From: an uncultured bacterium
GTDB lineage: Bacteria > Cyanobacteriota > Vampirovibrionia > Gastranaerophilales > Gastranaerophilaceae
NCBI GenBank assembly: GCA_900547585.1
Contig: URHD01000041.1
Coordinates: 1 to 18,354 of the forward strand
Length of the DNA: 18,354 nucleotides
Reading direction: 5' to 3'
Position numbers and translations under genes: made by a program. A model generated the notes under the pieces. It saw nothing but the letters and a program-made list of their open reading frames with translations. It was not told where the DNA came from and made no database searches. Below, piece by piece: positions 1 through 7,719 of this stretch (the first letter of the stretch is position 1; the number at the start of each line of letters is the position of its first letter).

Positions 1-3000
1 GTTAGAGTAAGGGTTTCCGGCTTTTTACTTTGCTCTTTTCTACTGTTTTCAGCGTTTTTGGGTCAGCCGGCATTTTCAGCAGGCATCTCAAGCGACCCGA
101 TAGAACTTCAAACGCCTACGCTTGGCGAAAATTCTGGCTACAAGCTCACTCAGGTCGCCGCGGAAGCTAATAATACGATAACAAAATATCTGGAATCACA
201 AGACGGCTCGATTACGCCTCAATATTACGCCGTAAACCTTGCAAATACTGAATACGGTCACAAAGATAACTTTGATGATGTAAAATACTACAAATTCGAC
301 AATTCCAGCGGTAATGTTGTGCTAAAAGACGCACAGAAAGGGGATTATGACATAGCTTATTATGTTGATTCGGCAAGATTGGCAGACCAGAATCATTATT
401 CAGGTGCTGTAGATAAAGATTTTGTTAACATAGAACAACTGAGAATTTCCACTTCGAATTCTCTGGTGAGTGTAGCCGGTGATTTTATTGGCAATAGCCG
501 TGAGGATCAAAACGGAATTGCTATCATAAATATGCAGTCTGGCGGTTATGCAGATAGCATTGTTGGGAATTTTATCAATAATACTGTCACAGGAAATCCG
601 TACTGGGGACGAGGCAGCATATTGTATCTGGAAAATGGAGCTAAAGTCGATTCTTTTAGCGGTAATTTTATTGGAAATTCTTCGATTTCATCCTCTGATA
701 ACGCAAGTGGTGGCGTATTATTTACTTCCAGCGGGTCTATTGACGCTATTTCCGGATTTTTCGTTGCAAATCATGCTAAAGGCCAACGCATGGCTCAGGG
801 CGGGGCTTTATATATTAGCATGTCAACGGTCGGCACAATTGTAGGAGATTTTATCAATAATTATGCAACAACAGATAATAGTGCCATGGGTGGTGCAATA
901 TTGGTGCAACGTTCGTCAGAAATAACAAGCATAACCGGCGATTTTATCGGAAATTACATTGAAACAATTACAGGTAGTGCTTATGGCGGGGCGATTTATA
1001 TCAATGATGCAAAAATAGGCACTATAACCGGTGATTTCATCAACAATTATGTATCCGGTAATAGTGCTGTTGGTGCAGCTATTCATTTGACGAATTGGGC
1101 GAATTTGGAACATATAAATGGAGATTTTATCGGAAATATAGCAAGGGGAGTTATTGCAGCAAATGGCGGTGCAATATCCAACAGCGGCGCAACAGTACTA
1201 GGAGAAATCTCCGGCTCTTTCATCAACAACCACACAGAAATCACAGGAACATCCAACCTCGCCCTCGGAGGAGCCATCTACACAAGCCGCAACCTTACCA
1301 TCTCCGCCAACAACAAATCTATCGAATTCACCGGAAACTGCACTCAGGACTCCCGAGGAACCATCCCGAACGCGATCTTCGTCCTCGCAAACTCAAGCGC
1401 CTCCCCCACAATAACCCTAAACGCCACAAATAACGGCTCAATCACCCTCAACGACCAAATCGACGGTGGTAATCCCTCCGGCTCGACAATCAGCCGTACC
1501 TACGCCTACACCCTCGCCCTATCCGGTGACAATACTGGCAAAATCCACATAAACAACGAAATAATCAATGCAAACATAACCCTGGACGCCATAACTCTCC
1601 ACCTCGGCTCCGACAACGTTCTGGCCCAATCAGTCTCCCTCAAAATCAACTCCGGCTCCCTCAACACAATCAATAACTCCACAAACCCCCTCTCAATCCC
1701 TAACCTAACCCTAAACGGCAACCTCAACTACGCACTCGACGTCAACCTCACCTCCCAATCCGCCGATACACTCCAAATTACCTCCGCAACTAACCCCTCA
1801 AATATCCATATCTCCGAAATTAACACCATCGGCGACATCCCCACCGGACAATCCGCCTCAATAATCCCGTTTCTCACCGGAAATTACTCCCAAAATATCA
1901 CAACAACCCTCGCCAACGAACTCTCAACAATCTACGGACAATCCTACGCCTACAACGTCGGAATCTCCAACCAAAACCTCGTCTTTATCCAATCCGAGAA
2001 AATCCCCGGCCTCCCGGGCGCCCTTTCGGACAATGGCGACCGTACCTTCATCATGCAATCCGACGAATCAATAACAGCATGGGTTTCTAACACGCAAAAC
2101 AGCATGCAAGGCAATAACCTCGTCATCCAGGGCAACAACTACGCCATAATCGGCAACTCTAACCCCGGAATTATTATAAACCCCTCCCAAACCCTCACCA
2201 TCAAAAACGTCAGCGAAATCTCCGGCTTCAACTCCTCCGAAAATGGCGCCTTCCTCAACAACAACGCCATTCTTAACATCATTGCCGAAAATACCGATAC
2301 ATTTATCCAAAATAACACCGCAAACGCCCAATCCAACGCCATCCACAACATCAACGCAACCCTAAATCTCAATGCCGCAGACAAAAACGCCGTAATCCTT
2401 AACGACAAAATTACATCGGACAACTCCTCAATCCTCAATATTAACCCATCAAACCCAAACACCCCCGCAAACGGCACAATTGTTATAAATAACGACATGT
2501 CCGGCTTCACAGGTACCGTAAACCTCTACAACGGCACCCTCAAGCTCGGCGAAAACGCCTCCCTGCCCAATTCTGCCCAATTTAACGTTTTCAATGGCAC
2601 CCTCGACCTCGCAAATAACTCAACCAACCTCACAACGTTCAATAACCTCAACATTCAAGGCACCGCCCTCAATCTCTCCATCGACGCCGACCCCGCAAAC
2701 TACTCAATCGACCAAATCTCAAGCTCAAACACCATCTCTGAACCCGGAAAAATTAATGTGACAAACATTAACCTCCTCTCCGACGCTACTGAACCACAAA
2801 TTACCCTCAATTTCGCAGAAAACAGCCTCAAAGATGCCGTAATCTACTCCGGTAAAGATATCAGCTACTCAAATATCTATAAATATTCCGTTAAATACGA
2901 CACAAATACCGGCGATTTCACTTTCTCACGCTACTCAACCAGCACCTCCGACGGCTTCAACCCCGCTGTCATCTCCGGCGAAATAGCTCAACAAGGCGCT

Positions 3001-3903
3001 TTCCTCTCCATGCTCGATATCTACCAGCAAGCCTTCAACAACTTCGACATGCGCCTCATCCAATCCCCAATTTCTACTCAAATTAAACTCCGTAACAAAT
3101 TCTCCTCCCTTAATAACGTAAATTACCAAAAACCACACGAAAACCTCTGGTTTAGACCTTTCACAACTTTCGAAAATGTCCCCCTCAAAAACGGCCCAAA
3201 AGTCAACAACGTCAACTATGGCTCAATCTTCGGCGCTAACTCCGACCTCACCCCCGTAAAATACGGCTTCCTCCGCTCAATCGGCGCCTATACCGGCTAT
3301 ATCGGCTCCCATCAGGACTACCTCGGACAATCCGTCTACCAAAACGGCGGCACTCTCGGTTTTAACACCTTCTTCTACAAAAATAACTTCTTCGCCGGTC
3401 TAACCGCCAACACCGCCGCAATTCAAGCCGACGCAATCACCTCCTACGGCAGAGATAACATCACCATGCTCACCGCAGGCATCGCCGCTAAATCCGGCTA
3501 CAACCTCCACACCCTCAACAACAAATTAATCATTCAACCAAATGCTCAAATTTCATATACTTTCGTAAATACTTTCAACTACCGCACAAAAACAGGCCTC
3601 AACATAAATTCAGACCCCCTCAACGCCATCCAAATCCTCCCAGGCATAAAAATAATCGGCAACCTCAAAAATAACTGGCAACCCTACATAACCGTATCCA
3701 TGGTCTTCAATATCATGGATAAAACAAACTTCACCGCCAATCAATCCACCCTCCCCTACCTATCCGTAAAACCCTACCTCCTCTATGGAATAGGCGTCCA
3801 AAAACAACACGGAGACCGCCTCACCTGCTACCTCCAAACCCTCCTGCGCTCCGGCGGCCGCAACGGAATCGGCTTTAGCGCCGGACTAAAATGGAAAATC
3901 TAA
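1..3903 (+). CDS. Autotransporter with Pmp-like repeats (5' end outside window)
   Basis: This is a surface-exposed or secreted type V protein. The frame is open to base 1, and the first codons give a signal peptide: basic VRVR, a Leu/Phe-rich core, and a likely cut after AFSA near codon 27. A TTG at 58 falls inside that peptide and is not the start; the real start lies upstream. Codons ~160-410 carry nine ~31-residue repeats with GDFIGN/GDFINN and GGA(I/L/V) motifs, like the FxxN and GGA(I/L/V) motifs of chlamydial Pmp proteins. Next comes a long Asn/Ser/Thr-rich beta-helix with autotransporter-associated segments such as GTVNLYNGTLKLGE. From about 3139 a ~254-residue beta-barrel with alternating aromatic strands ends in AGLKWKI, an unusual end because most barrels finish in Phe or Trp. 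Codon use changes sharply near 1200. The fold and export route are fairly sure; the role (adhesion?) is inferred. Confidence 0.85.
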   Translation, partial: VRVRVSGFLLCSFLLFSAFLGQPAFSAGISSDPIELQTPTLGENSGYKLTQVAAEANNTITKYLESQDGSITPQYYAVNLANTEYGHKDNFDDVKYYKFDNSSGNVVLKDAQKGDYDIAYYVDSARLADQNHYSGAVDKDFVNIEQLRISTSNSLVSVAGDFIGNSREDQNGIAIINMQSGGYADSIVGNFINNTVTGNPYWGRGSILYLENGAKVDSFSGNFIGNSSISSSDNASGGVLFTSSGSIDAISGFFVANHAKGQRMAQGGALYISMSTVGTIVGDFINNYATTDNSAMGGAILVQRSSEITSITGDFIGNYIETITGSAYGGAIYINDAKIGTITGDFINNYVSGNSAVGAAIHLTNWANLEHINGDFIGNIARGVIAANGGAISNSGATVLGEISGSFINNHTEITGTSNLALGGAIYTSRNLTISANNKSIEFTGNCTQDSRGTIPNAIFVLANSSASPTITLNATNNGSITLNDQIDGGNPSGSTISRTYAYTLALSGDNTGKIHINNEIINANITLDAITLHLGSDNVLAQSVSLKINSGSLNTINNSTNPLSIPNLTLNGNLNYALDVNLTSQSADTLQITSATNPSNIHISEINTIGDIPTGQSASIIPFLTGNYSQNITTTLANELSTIYGQSYAYNVGISNQNLVFIQSEKIPGLPGALSDNGDRTFIMQSDESITAWVSNTQNSMQGNNLVIQGNNYAIIGNSNPGIIINPSQTLTIKNVSEISGFNSSENGAFLNNNAILNIIAENTDTFIQNNTANAQSNAIHNINATLNLNAADKNAVILNDKITSDNSSILNINPSNPNTPANGTIVINNDMSGFTGTVNLYNGTLKLGENASLPNSAQFNVFNGTLDLANNSTNLTTFNNLNIQGTALNLSIDADPANYSIDQISSSNTISEPGKINVTNINLLSDATEPQITLNFAENSLKDAVIYSGKDISYSNIYKYSVKYDTNTGDFTFSRYSTSTSDGFNPAVISGEIAQQGAFLSMLDIYQQAFNNFDMRLIQSPISTQIKLRNKFSSLNNVNYQKPHENLWFRPFTTFENVPLKNGPKVNNVNYGSIFGANSDLTPVKYGFLRSIGAYTGYIGSHQDYLGQSVYQNGGTLGFNTFFYKNNFFAGLTANTAAIQADAITSYGRDNITMLTAGIAAKSGYNLHTLNNKLIIQPNAQISYTFVNTFNYRTKTGLNINSDPLNAIQILPGIKIIGNLKNNWQPYITVSMVFNIMDKTNFTANQSTLPYLSVKPYLLYGIGVQKQHGDRLTCYLQTLLRSGGRNGIGFSAGLKWKI
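478..1230 (+). repeat. Nine-copy ~93-bp in-frame repeat (Pmp-like)
   Basis: The hexapeptide G(D/N/S)F(I/V)(G/N)N or a close variant begins at 478, 565, 661, 754, 844, 937, 1030, 1120 and 1213. The spacings are 87-96 bp, mostly 90 or 93. The motif alternates loosely between FIGN and FINN, and most units carry a GGA(I/L/V) or near match about 11-14 residues before the next motif. The period suits one or two turns of a beta-helix. The copies are degenerate at DNA level, so the array is old. The last unit has the C-rich codon use of the downstream part rather than that of the first eight. Confidence 0.85.
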
Positions 3904-3925
3904 CTCAAACAACATTCAAAGTAGA

Positions 3926-3942
3926 TTGGGCTTTCAGCCCAA
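3926..3942 (+). terminator. Hairpin after the autotransporter gene, no T tract
   Basis: A perfect 7-bp inverted repeat, TTGGGCT and AGCCCAA, surrounds a 3-base loop and starts 23 bases after the stop codon. It is not followed by a run of T, so it may protect the mRNA 3' end or be a weak terminator. The same GGGCT...AGCCC style of hairpin recurs in the repeat pair downstream. Confidence 0.4.
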
Positions 3943-4021
3943 CAGCACTAAACTGCCTGCAGCCTCCTCACCCGGGCTTTTTCCTTAGGAGAGGGGGAAT
4001 TCGCTAAAAACCAACCCTCAT

Positions 4022-4180
4022 GAAACGGGGCTGTGCCCCTAAGCAACCTTGCCCGACGCAAAAAAAACGCATGAATCTCCCGCCCCGCCCAACATGCAGA
4101 ACCCGCACAAATCAAGAAACGGGGCTGTGCCCCTAAACAACCGCTCCAATTGTGAAAAAAACTGCATGAATCTCCCGCCC
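4022..4180. repeat. Tandem pair of ~94-bp intergenic repeats
   Basis: A 27-base segment containing GGGGC-TGT-GCCCC occurs at 4022-4048 and again at 4116-4142 with one mismatch. A second conserved block, GCATGAATCTCCCGCCC, follows each at 4069-4085 and 4164-4180. The offset is 94-95 bases for both blocks, so this is a tandem duplication of a composite unit. GGGGC/GCCCC can form a 5-bp hairpin with a 3-base loop. The CCCGCCC ending the second copy can also pair with GGGCGGG at 4201-4207. It resembles REP/BIME-type dispersed elements, but copies elsewhere in the genome cannot be checked here. Confidence 0.75.
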
Positions 4181-4192
4181 TATATAAAAAAT

Positions 4193-4221
4193 TTGCATGC
4201 GGGCGGGGTAATGATTATAAT
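4193..4221 (+). promoter_or_regulatory. Sigma-70-type promoter for the solute-binding protein gene
   Basis: TTGCAT (4193-4198), a 17-base spacer and a perfect TATAAT (4216-4221) are present. The ATG at 4228 lies only seven bases past the -10 box, about where transcription should begin. No Shine-Dalgarno sequence lies between them, so the mRNA may be leaderless. Confidence 0.6.
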
Positions 4222-4227
4222 TTGTTT

Positions 4228-5460
4228 ATGAATATTTTGAGAAAAATAATACTTGCGCTCGCCGTAATCTGCATTATCCTTTCCATTGGTGCAATAAAAC
4301 CCCGCACTTGCGCTAATGAGGTCGTTTTCTGGACACTTCAGCTCGGAACATTTGACAGCTATATGAACCCGCTGATTGAAGAATTTGAACGCGAAAATCC
4401 TGACATAAAAATAAAATGGATTGATGTTCCATATTCTGAGGGTGAAAAACGTACTCTGGCGTCAATTTTGAGCAACACTCCGCCCGACCTCGTTAACTTG
4501 ACCCCCGAGTTTTCAAGCGTGCTCGCACAAAAACAGGCGTTGTATTACATCGATTGCAATAAACTGGAGGCATATAATAAACAAATTGTAAAAAACTTCA
4601 TGCAGGATGGAAAATGTTATGCAGTGCCGTTTTATGCCACTTCTGCGTTGAATTTTTATAATAAAGACCTGTTTGCAAAGTCAAAAATCGAAAAACTCCC
4701 GCAAACTTACACCGACCTTTTTGAAATTTCTGCACAAATCAAGCAAAATACTGGTGTTTTCTCAACAATGCCTACTTTGACTGAAAATGACACCCTGTTG
4801 AAAATTTTGAATAAATATGGCGTAAATTCTCCAGAAACCTTAACCAATGAGGCTTCAATGATGATTTTTGACGGGTATAAAGGGCTTTATCAAAAGGATT
4901 TAATCCCGAAAGAGTCCATAACCCAAACCCATCGCGAAGCGCTCGAAAAATTCATGTCAGGTCAGCTTGTTTTCATCCAATCAGGCGCAAATTTTTTGAA
5001 TATGGTTAAAGATAACGCTCCGGGCGTTTTTAAGGTTACTGATGTGACAAAACAGCTCACCGGAGATAGCGGAAAATACGATGTTTCAATTATGAATCTG
5101 ATTATCCCGGAAAGAGCTAAAAACAAAGAAGCTGCGCTTAATTTTGCGCTGTTTTTGACCAATAAAAAGAATCAGGTGGAGCTTGCAAAGCTCACAACCA
5201 TACTGCCTGTTAATAATTATGCGCTTAAGGATGAATATTTTGCAAAATATGATGAAAAAGACGTAATTTCAAAAGCCCGTTATCTGAGTGCAAAACAGCT
5301 CGAAAACCTCGAAAACCCTATCCGTGCCAGCCGAAACCAGAAAGAGATTGTTACCCTGTTGAACACTTCTGTGCAGGAAATTATGCTGGATAAAGAGGAT
5401 ACGTGCACGGTTCTTGAAAAAACGTCAAAATTGTGGAAAGATTTAATAAATAATGAATAA
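4228..5460 (+). CDS. ABC sugar-type solute-binding protein (family 1)
   Basis: This is a periplasmic receptor for an ABC importer of the MalE/UgpB type, 410 residues and normal for the family. Residues 1-23 form a signal peptide with a basic start and a long Leu/Ile core. A cysteine at residue 28 follows PRT, which does not fit a lipobox, so a soluble periplasmic protein is more likely than a lipoprotein. The mature start (VVFWTLQLGTFDSYMNPLIE) and the NTPPDLVNL stretch are typical of family 1 binding proteins. I chose ATG 4228 over a TTG at 4222 because the TTG begins one base after the -10 box. No permease or ATPase gene is adjacent, so it must serve a transporter elsewhere. The ligand is unknown; an oligosaccharide is likely from the family. 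The stop overlaps the next gene. Confidence 0.85.
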   Translation: MNILRKIILALAVICIILSIGAIKPRTCANEVVFWTLQLGTFDSYMNPLIEEFERENPDIKIKWIDVPYSEGEKRTLASILSNTPPDLVNLTPEFSSVLAQKQALYYIDCNKLEAYNKQIVKNFMQDGKCYAVPFYATSALNFYNKDLFAKSKIEKLPQTYTDLFEISAQIKQNTGVFSTMPTLTENDTLLKILNKYGVNSPETLTNEASMMIFDGYKGLYQKDLIPKESITQTHREALEKFMSGQLVFIQSGANFLNMVKDNAPGVFKVTDVTKQLTGDSGKYDVSIMNLIIPERAKNKEAALNFALFLTNKKNQVELAKLTTILPVNNYALKDEYFAKYDEKDVISKARYLSAKQLENLENPIRASRNQKEIVTLLNTSVQEIMLDKEDTCTVLEKTSKLWKDLINNE

Positions 5461-6097
5461 ACTTAAATCCGCAAAAACAGTTGCTGACAACGAAATTGAA
5501 CTGCTTGAACTAAAAAACACTAAATATGATAAAACAGTGTTGATAATCGGCGTTTTTCATGGTGATGAGCCGGATGGGGAATTTCTTATTCGAAAATATC
5601 TGGAGAATGCAAAAAATTATGACGGCAAAAACCGCCTGTTGGTCGTTCCCTGCCTGAATCCTGACGGAAAAGCTCTAAACCGCAGAACAAACCGAAACGG
5701 TGTTGATTTAAACCGAAACTTTCCCACAAAAAACTGGGAACTTTCCGGTATGGACGAATATTACGGGGGAAAGTGCGCCGGTTCGGAAATTGAAACTGAC
5801 TTTATTTGCCGTATAATCGCTGATTTTGCGCCTGATGCGGTTTTAGCGTTCCATGAACCGTATAAAATCGTGAATTTTGACGGCCCTGCAACTGCAATTG
5901 CGTCAAAAATTGCAAAAATAACAGGATATCCTGTGCAAAAAGATATCGGCTACCCTACCCCGGGTAGTTTCGGTACATATTGCGGGGTTGAACGCAATAT
6001 TCCTGTTATTACGCTGGAGCTTCCTGAAAATGAAGACAAAGAAACTCTCTGGAACGATAATCGCGGGATTTTTGATTATTTTGCAGATTTCTTTTGA
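5453..6097 (+). CDS. M14-family zinc carboxypeptidase, MpaA-like
   Basis: A 214-residue cytoplasmic metallopeptidase with no signal peptide. Zinc ligands are visible as HGDE (His36, Glu39) and the later His134 in AFHEP. Asn87-Arg88 in GVDLNRNFP is the substrate-carboxylate pair, GSEIET is at 110-115, and Glu189 in TLELPE is the probable catalytic base. The PGSFGTYCG segment (170-178) resembles murein peptide amidase A, which cuts the gamma-D-Glu-meso-DAP bond during cell-wall recycling. The assignment to M14 is firm; the murein-peptide substrate is inferred. Its ATG overlaps the end of the solute-binding protein gene by eight bases, so the two are probably translationally coupled. Its last 22 bases overlap the 3' end of the facing amylase gene, with no terminator between. 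Confidence 0.82.
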   Translation: MNKLKSAKTVADNEIELLELKNTKYDKTVLIIGVFHGDEPDGEFLIRKYLENAKNYDGKNRLLVVPCLNPDGKALNRRTNRNGVDLNRNFPTKNWELSGMDEYYGGKCAGSEIETDFICRIIADFAPDAVLAFHEPYKIVNFDGPATAIASKIAKITGYPVQKDIGYPTPGSFGTYCGVERNIPVITLELPENEDKETLWNDNRGIFDYFADFF

Positions 6098-7653
6098 TTT
6101 TTCTTAAGAATTTCATCCATGTGGATTGAATTATCCATCGTGAGAACGATTACGCCTGCCGGTGGAAGGTCAACCTGTATTTCGTTCTTTTTGATTTTCG
6201 GAGAAGACGGAACTCTGACCGGCACAACCATCATATCAGGCCCTATTCCTTTCATTGAAACTGTTCCTGCTGTATTAAACGTAAGATTTTTGTTCAAAAT
6301 TACAATAATTGTGGAACGATTTAATGTTAATGAGTAAGCAATTATGGATGGGTTTGAGGTTTTCAGAAAACAAAGAGAGCCGTCGTTTATGAACCTGTTT
6401 GCTGCGAGCTTGAAGCCGTTTGCCATAACAAATTCGTCTTTGAGTTGTTCGTTTGTGCCGCCCGGCCTTCTTGAAAAGTTAAAAATATCAATTTTACCCT
6501 TGTGGACGTAGTAATAATCGTCATCAGTGTATGTTTTTGCGGCTTTCTGGTTTGCGTAGCGGTACATGTAATTGTCACCGGTCTGGAAACCATCGACAAA
6601 GTATGAATTTACAGGCAATGTTGACTGGAGCCATAAAATCTGGGTTGCATAAGTATCTCGCCCTGTAACAATCGGGCTTAATTCGTCATGGGTAGCAAAA
6701 CTGCCGATTACGGCTTTTGGCTCTGAATATTTGTTTTTTAAGCTTTTTATCAGCTGAATATGTTCTTCCAGCGGCTGCGCAGTTTTCCAGTCTTTGTAGT
6801 TCATAAAGCTGCCGTAAAATCCGTCAAAACCTGCCTCAAGAAGCTTGTCATAGGGCGTGAACGGAGCGCCTTTTGCCACTGCGTCATGCCAGCTGTCCGA
6901 GGCTTCTGCAAGAAACAGGAACTGGGGATCTTTTGCTTTTGCGTATTTAATGAGCTGTGACCAGAATTCGGCAGGTTTGGATGATGCAACATCTGCCCTG
7001 ATTCCATCAACATTAAGCTTCATAACCATGTCAACATAATCCCTGAAAAGCCCGTAAACTTCGGAATTGAGGCTGCCATCGGCGTTTTGAACCTTGAACA
7101 GCCTTACATCTGTCCAATCAGCAGGCACAATCGGGTTTCCGTCTTTGTCCTGCAAAAACCAGTTCGGGTGTGCAAGGTACATATCGTATGAACCGCAGCT
7201 CGGAAGGTCAACAATTACGCGAATATTACGTTTGTGGCATTCATTTATGAACTGTTTTGCCTCCTGCATTACAGTGAGGTTGTTGTTCGGGTCGTCCAGC
7301 TGGGGATTTAGCTCTGTAAAGCTTGAAATTGCATAAAGCGAGCCCGCTGTGCCGATTGCTTTGATTTTTCCGACCGGAGTTATTGGCAAAAGATGGATTG
7401 TGTTTATTCCTGAATCTTTTAGTTCATCAAGGCGTGATATTGCGTTCACAAAATTGCCGGAAACCTCGCCTTTGTCAGCTTCAATGATGTCATTGCCGTT
7501 TTTGTCCTGCGCGTTAAAGGTTCTGATGTTCACTTCGAGAATTATTGCTTTGTTTGTAACAAAAACATCCCTTAAATCATTCATCCATGCAGCTGCAAAA
7601 ACCGGTGATGAAGCGAGAATTGCAGTAAATACAGTTAATATTATTTTTTTCAT
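6076..7653 (-). CDS. Secreted GH13 alpha-amylase-family protein
   Basis: A 525-residue exported glycoside hydrolase of family 13. Start ATG 7653 is chosen because it opens a signal peptide (MKKIILTVFTAILASSPVFA) and has GGAG at good spacing; a frame extension to 7719 would cross the promoter. Family motifs are the nucleophile region VDGIRADVAS (Asp221), the acid/base in FLFLAEAS (Glu250) and the third acid in FATHDE (Asp323). Region I reads VIVDLPSCG (147-154) rather than the usual DxVxNH, so the conserved Asn-His is missing. A C-terminal beta-sandwich-like part (about 420-510) is followed by a Lys-rich tail. Substrate is unknown; alpha-glucan breakdown or transglycosylation is expected from the family. 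It faces the solute-binding protein gene, so the two might act on related sugars (inference). Confidence 0.82.
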   Translation of the reverse strand: MKKIILTVFTAILASSPVFAAAWMNDLRDVFVTNKAIILEVNIRTFNAQDKNGNDIIEADKGEVSGNFVNAISRLDELKDSGINTIHLLPITPVGKIKAIGTAGSLYAISSFTELNPQLDDPNNNLTVMQEAKQFINECHKRNIRVIVDLPSCGSYDMYLAHPNWFLQDKDGNPIVPADWTDVRLFKVQNADGSLNSEVYGLFRDYVDMVMKLNVDGIRADVASSKPAEFWSQLIKYAKAKDPQFLFLAEASDSWHDAVAKGAPFTPYDKLLEAGFDGFYGSFMNYKDWKTAQPLEEHIQLIKSLKNKYSEPKAVIGSFATHDELSPIVTGRDTYATQILWLQSTLPVNSYFVDGFQTGDNYMYRYANQKAAKTYTDDDYYYVHKGKIDIFNFSRRPGGTNEQLKDEFVMANGFKLAANRFINDGSLCFLKTSNPSIIAYSLTLNRSTIIVILNKNLTFNTAGTVSMKGIGPDMMVVPVRVPSSPKIKKNEIQVDLPPAGVIVLTMDNSIHMDEILKKNQKKSAK

Positions 7654-7689
7654 AATAACTCCGATACTCAAGTCTTCTAACCTGACAAT

Positions 7690-7719
7690 ATTATACACAA
7701 ACTTACTTAATCGTTGCAA
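7690..7719 (-). promoter_or_regulatory. Promoter for the amylase gene
   Basis: Read on the minus strand, TTGCAA (7719-7714), an 18-base spacer and TATAAT (7695-7690) are present. Initiation near 7684 gives a leader of about 30 bases containing the GGAG site. The TTGCAA is its own reverse complement and also serves as the -35 box of the opposite promoter. Confidence 0.6.

Larger units (their letters stand above)
3904..4227. other. Gene-free stretch rich in hairpins and repeats
   Basis: This 324-base interval has no convincing gene. It holds a hairpin just after the autotransporter stop (3926-3942), a C/G-rich segment (about 3960-4010), two copies of a ~94-bp unit (4022-4180), and a promoter for the next gene at its end. 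A 60-codon reading frame across the repeats has no ribosome site and no recognisable product. Confidence 0.7.

Noticed and set aside
2068..2510. Long minus-strand frames opposite the autotransporter
   Set aside because: They come from the G-poor, C-rich codon use of the sense strand, which removes stops on the other strand. The translations are low-complexity and lack ribosome sites.
4049..4231. A 60-codon frame across the intergenic repeat pair
   Set aside because: It runs through a duplicated hairpin element, has no ribosome site, low-complexity composition, and ends past the start of the real gene.
4049..4231. CRISPR array in the repeats at 4022-4180
   Set aside because: There are only two copies at ~94-base spacing, the segments between them also repeat, and no cas gene is nearby.
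4300..4314. Cysteine near the end of the binding protein signal peptide as a lipoprotein site
   Set aside because: The residues before it are Pro-Arg-Thr, which do not fit a lipobox; a normal signal peptidase site is more likely.
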